This document shows, in pieces, positions 59,346-64,000 of a DNA stretch of 64,000 nt. The notes under the pieces were generated by a model that saw nothing but the letters and a program-made list of their open reading frames with translations, had not been told where the DNA came from and made no database searches. Source of the DNA: Pseudorasbora parva (taxonomy: Eukaryota; Chordata; Actinopteri; Cypriniformes; Gobionidae). The position numbers and the translations under genes are program-made. The DNA is taken from NCBI RefSeq assembly GCF_024679245.1, contig NC_090180.1:17174507-17238506 (forward strand). Direction: 5' to 3'. How positions within the stretch are numbered: position 1 is the stretch's first letter; each line of letters begins with the position of its first letter.

Positions 59346-59691
59346 GTCTGTTGACATGACTTTTATTGTTAGGGAGTAAAATCTTTAACTCAGCATACTC
59401 TGTACACTCCACCCTCACATTACGCCTTGAGTTATTTTGTAGCAATTAATGGGTGGTCCTCCCAAAAAAGGTCCATGGTCTAGTCTAGTGTCAATAGTTT
59501 AGCGATGGCTCACACAGAAGTCACTTTTAAGATAAGGTCGTCTATTCAAACTATTTCAAACTATTCATTTCAGGTTTGTACAACCTTGAGATTAAGTGAA
59601 ATTCAAGCACTTTTCTAGGCCTTTCAAGTGCTCCTAAATATTACCAAAAATTCATGTTATTTATTTTTAAGGTGATTTGTCAAACTAAAAG

Positions 59692-60260
59692 TTTAAAGGT
59701 GTCATGAACTGGCTTTTTTATATACTGTTGTCTGAGGTCAACTAATGATATTCATGTGGTTTTTACATTCAAAAACATCATAAGTAATAACTAATAGGCC
59801 ATTTTCTACACTGGTTTTGAGGCTGTCTTCTGAACGCTGGGTTTTGATGGACTGGAGACTTGGAAGACTTGGAACACGGATTTATTTCTCATCCACACAC
59901 GAATGATTGGAATATTATTTTTGTTTTACTTTGCCCGTCTGATTGGTGGATATAAAAGTGAAAAGTACACACACACAGATAAAGAAAGGAATTTTATTTC
60001 ACTATTTGAGATTCACCGGCCTGCCAACGGGCTTACATTTTGGTAGCCCCTCTGGAAAACACAGCCCCGGGACTACCATTGCATATAAAAAATATATTTT
60101 ACTCACATAAGTGTGTTGTACCATTTCTGTCGGATCCAATATAGAAGGCACAGCATTGTGTTTTAATCTCAATATGTCTGCAAATCCAACGCAATCTGAG
60201 ACTTGTTTACATACGATTCCGCAGTGAAATGTAGCGAACACACGTACATTGTCTTTCCCA
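59692..60260. mobile_element. Possible TTAA MITE, left end only
   Basis: TTAA at 59692-59695 followed by AGGTGTCATGAACTGGC, a terminus I recognise from fish MITEs. The matching right end was not found, so the end coordinate is a guess. Confidence 0.35.
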
Positions 60261-60861
60261 CGTGAGCTGGAACTTCATTAAATATAATATGGTACATTTA
60301 ATAAGAGTGAAATATTTTAAACTTTCCCTATAAAATGAGGTTTGTGCACATTACGGTTGTAAATAATTGTTGTTAGTATTTTTTTTCATGCATATAAATT
60401 TAAGCTCAGTGCTTCACTGTTAAATTTCCAACAAACAAACATGTAATATGATTAGAAACCGCACATATTTACAAAACAATAGTAATTTCATTTTTAAATT
60501 AACTTACATACATTTTTAATTAAATAAATTTTCCTCCAGCACTACCAAATCCGGACCTGGCGTCACCATCTGTAGAACTTAGTGGCGCTGGTTCCACTGC
60601 TCTCAAAAGTTAGTCTGGAGCCCTGAATAAGAATCAGCATTTCATTTATATAGTGAAGACTAAGCAGTGTTTTATTTTTAAATTTGATTATTCAATTTCT
60701 GTTGTTAAATAAACCTAATGAAACCCTAAACACCCCTGGATTACTTTACACTGATGTTAAAATGACACTTGCTACAGTAAAATACTACCGTACCCTTTCA
60801 GAAGTTAGGGATGCTTTCTTCTCAAAATTAAAACAAATCATGTGGAAAATATGTTTGTTAT

Positions 60862-61033
60862 TAGGGATGGGACGAAATATCGTTTGACGAAATATCGCGA
60901 TACAAAACGTGACGAAACGTATCGAGGTCGAAAAAAATGGATCGCGAAATAAAGATATATGGCACTGCTGCATGATTAGCGTAGTATATAAATAATTTAG
61001 TGTATTATATGTATGTATGTATGTATGTGTGTG

Positions 61034-61102
<69 letters not shown>

Positions 61103-62378
61103 CAGACATGACAAAACGCAGCGCGCATTTTCTGTTTGATCTGAGGCATAACTTAGTCCGTAGTTGGAAAAAGTGAGAGCTGTCAGACAAAGGATGGCAG
61201 CAAACATTAATAGGGAAAGAAAAGGGTAGACATTAGCATTAATATTCTAAACCAAAAATGCAGTTATTGCCTACATAAGCTACCATATTTTCTGTTTAAC
61301 TTTTATAAGACTCCAGAAAGAAAAGTGCGTTTTTTCACTGAGCACATTCTCTGCAGTCTGAGCGCGATGCACTGCAGCTCACTCTCGCTCATGTCTGAGG
61401 TAAATCATTAACACCATAACCCCTTACAGAACACGTGTTTTATTGAGCTAAATACATTACAATCGGATAAAACGAATGCACAGGTTACTTTCCTGAACAA
61501 GCGCGCTTCCGAGTCGTCCGTGTTCTTCACACTGTCCACGTGAATTGCGGACCAGTTCGGCGGCGCGCACACGCAAAATACCTGCAGTTCAACAGGGAAT
61601 GTGGATCTCTTAAAGGGGCCACACTATATTCCTACTCGTGTAAAATAGACCTCCTCCTGGTATGGTGTGGTTCTGGTTCGCTCACTGGTACACATTAACA
61701 ATTTTTCATACGAACTTTACCCTGTTCTGAATTAAACTGCCAGTGTAAAAACTCCCTTTATATTGTTAAAATGAGAGAAATCACTACTTTCTCATTATTT
61801 TTAAGTTTAGGCTTAAGAGACATGAACAATTTCTTAGATAAACATATATATGACCTTTGATATGTCTAGTCTTCATGCTGTATTGATTATTATTGAATAA
61901 GTATGGTTTCACTAATAATAAATGTACATTTGCATAAAGCATGCATATTTGTCCATACCTATGTTGATTAGAGTATTAAAAACTTAATTTAAGATACATT
62001 TACAATTGATAAAAAGGTGCGATTAAATTGCGATTAATCACGAGTTAACTCATGACAATCATGCAGTTAATCGCGATTCAATATTTTAATCGATTGACAT
62101 TCCTACAGTGCCCTCCACAATTATTGGCACCCCTGTTTAAGATGAGGTCGCAGACTTCTAAAAATTCTCCTTTTTTTTTAAACAACATAGAACCAAAATG
62201 CAAAAAAAGAGGAAAATCCTACCTTTCGTTTAAGTACATTACTTAGGTGGTACAAAAAAATCACAGATTTGGAAAAAAATAAAAAATATTTTGATATCGT
62301 ATCGTGACATATCGTATCGTAACCCAGGTATATCGAGGTGTATCGTATCGTGAGTTTAGGTGTATCGTCCCATCCCTA
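60862..62378. mobile_element. hAT element with perfect 14-bp TIR and 8-bp TSD
   Basis: TTTGTTAT flanks it at 60854-60861 and 62379-62386. Termini TAGGGATGGGACGA and TCGTCCCATCCCTA are exact. The interior holds a GT tract (61011-61101), a GCGATTAATCACG-type fragment near 62020-62090, and CAGTGCCCTCCACAATTATT near 62106, the end of another fish DNA transposon. No transposase ORF. Confidence 0.85.
61011..61101. repeat. (GTAT)n/(GT)n microsatellite
   Basis: GTAT repeats followed by about 35 GT units with one TTT interruption. ORFs reading poly-TH across it are artefacts. Confidence 0.95.
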
Positions 62379-62386
62379 TTTGTTAT

Positions 62387-63072
62387 ACAATTTTTAGTTA
62401 AGTATATTTATTTTACACACTTAAAGCATTATCGTATCGCACATCTTATTGAATGAGTTATTGCATAACATTTCTTCAATATCGTGCATCGCTATTAATA
62501 TGGTATAGATATTATGAACTGGGGAAAAAAACAGTACTGTATCTGCAGATACTCATCGTTGTAGTATGAGACTTTTAAAAAATGGTATGGTGACGTCCTT
62601 AGAAAAACTATTTATAAAATATATATTTAACATTTTTAGCATGCAGTGTATTTATTTTAGCATGCTGTGTATTTTTTAATGCTTAGAGTGTTGTGATATT
62701 AGCCAAGCAACATTTGAACTCTTTTGGAATCAATGCTGCCTACACATGCCAAATCAGTCACTTATAAGTGTGAAATAATTTGCAAGCCTAAAAATGTAGT
62801 GTCACTGCCGCTTACGCAACATGAAAGCATCAGCTTTTATTCTTAAGACAAAACGGAGATCGGAACTCTACATGAGCAAAGCCCTACAGAAGTTCCCCCA
62901 CAGGAAGTACCTGAAAAGTGTGTTGTGAAGACTGACAGATTGTGTACTGCTTTACTGTCAGCTGAAGTCAGCAGTATTACCTGGGATGGAGGTGTTGAGA
63001 GAAGCACGTTTTAAAAGAAAGAAAGAGGGAATGCTAGCCGAATACAAAGACGCATTGAGGTACCGAGAGGCA
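62387..63072. other. No gene seen
   Basis: AT-rich, without a recognised element boundary or exon. Confidence 0.4.
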
Positions 63073-63073
63073 T

Positions 63074-63124
<51 letters not shown>
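63073..63124. repeat. (GA)n microsatellite
   Basis: About 26 GA units. The ORF crossing it (poly-ER or poly-LS) is not a gene. Confidence 0.95.
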
Positions 63125-63126
<2 letters not shown>

Positions 63127-63714
63127 CCAGATTGGGTGAAAAGGTACATTCTAACCTGCTCTGATGTTGAGAGATTGAGACACAGACAGTTGCAAAAATG
63201 AATCACTGTATGACACTTGACAAATGATCAGAACTGTTTGATCTACTCTACTAGTTCAATGCAAGTAGTTTCAAACAATAAACCAAAACTAACTGAGCCC
63301 TGAAACCTGAAGGTAATGCCAACTGAAGGACGGCTTTAACTTTTGTTATGCTAATCTTCATATTCTATTGGTCTGTCTTACATAACATTTAGACTGGTTA
63401 TTTGACAGGGATGTTATATGCCAGCGAGTGTCATCATATCTCAAAAAAGGCAAAACTGAATTAGTCTGCATTCTAACCAGCAGATGGAGTAAAATCTGAT
63501 CTCATGTTGCACAATGAGGCAATTCACGGAAAACACTTTCAGATGTTAGATTTATAATCCCAAGACTTAATGTCAAAAAAACATCACATTTGGGACAAAG
63601 TAATCATTAACTGTTACTTTGCAGGCCTTGGACCTGGTTTGTTGTGGTTATGGTTTTTTTAGATGAACTGATTGGATGGATTTCACACAACATGTCCATG
63701 TCATATTTCACCCA

Positions 63715-63715
<1 letters not shown>
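63125..63715. other. No gene seen
   Basis: Unique-looking sequence without ORF, splice-site or repeat evidence. Confidence 0.35.

Positions 63716-63775
<60 letters not shown>
63716..63775. repeat. (TAA)n microsatellite
   Basis: About 19 TAA units, uninterrupted. Confidence 0.95.
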
Positions 63776-63776
<1 letters not shown>

Positions 63777-64000
63777 GTATTTTCCTTAAAGGAAAAAAAA
63801 AAACTAGTTAAGATCATAAGGTGTTCGCATTTAACGACAACCAACCGTCTCCATTGACTTTCTATTGCGGGAAGCGACCCCTTGTCATTTCCCCATGCCG
63901 GGTTCCTTGTCATTTCAGACTTACTACAACGAACAATATCTAAAAGCTGATATGTGACAATGTGTACAGAAAACAAGCTAAAAAAAACAGGAACAAAAAC

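Noticed and set aside
60785..61207. 140-codon ORF with poly Thr-His
   Set aside because: Translation of the GT microsatellite.
62958..63206. ORFs with poly Glu-Arg or Leu-Ser
   Set aside because: Translation of the GA microsatellite.

Overview
The window is nuclear DNA of a teleost, very probably a cyprinid. The evidence is intron-rich vertebrate genes, an intact class II CPD photolyase (absent from placental mammals), and a dense load of fish-type DNA transposons: Tc1, hAT, TTAA-flanked Kolobok/piggyBac-like elements, and MITEs with CACTG ends. A DIRS-type retroelement and long dinucleotide tracts are also present.

Four protein genes can be supported. (1) A neuromedin-U receptor gene (nmur1-like, + strand) has two coding exons, 837-1698 and 11283-11632, giving 403 aa. 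(2) A class II CPD photolyase gene (cpdp, - strand) has nine exons from 28147 down to 16938, giving 516 aa, with every junction in phase. (3) fyttd1, encoding the UAP56-interacting mRNA-export factor UIF (+ strand), has nine exons from 28776 to 42798, giving 342 aa. (4) The 3' part of tsc22d2 (- strand) comprises the last two conserved exons (48266-48215 and 46513-46190) plus a candidate alternative first exon at 48632-48466.

Layout: nmur and cpdp converge at 11.6-16.9 kb. cpdp and fyttd1 are head to head, with 628 bp between start codons, probably a shared promoter region. fyttd1 and tsc22d2 converge at 42.8-46.2 kb. From 48.6 kb to the right edge I find no coding exon; this is either the first intron of a long tsc22d2 isoform or intergenic DNA, and it is largely transposons.

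The most structured non-gene object is a 5.0-kb DIRS-like retroelement (about 17900-22905) in the last intron of cpdp. It has nearly identical inverted terminal repeats, a right-end extension, a 122-bp tandem repeat block, a reverse transcriptase/RNase H region with its centre deleted, a tyrosine-recombinase C-terminus that keeps an HxxR box and a candidate tyrosine, and an internal complementary region that reads as the reverse complement of the predicted circle junction. Several nested insertions can be ordered in time from intact target-site duplications. I did not find a wholly new gene system; the leads are structural (DIRS circle junction, inverted repeat pair in one intron, nested elements, alternative tsc22d2 exon, shared promoter). 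All family names come from recognised motifs, not database searches.
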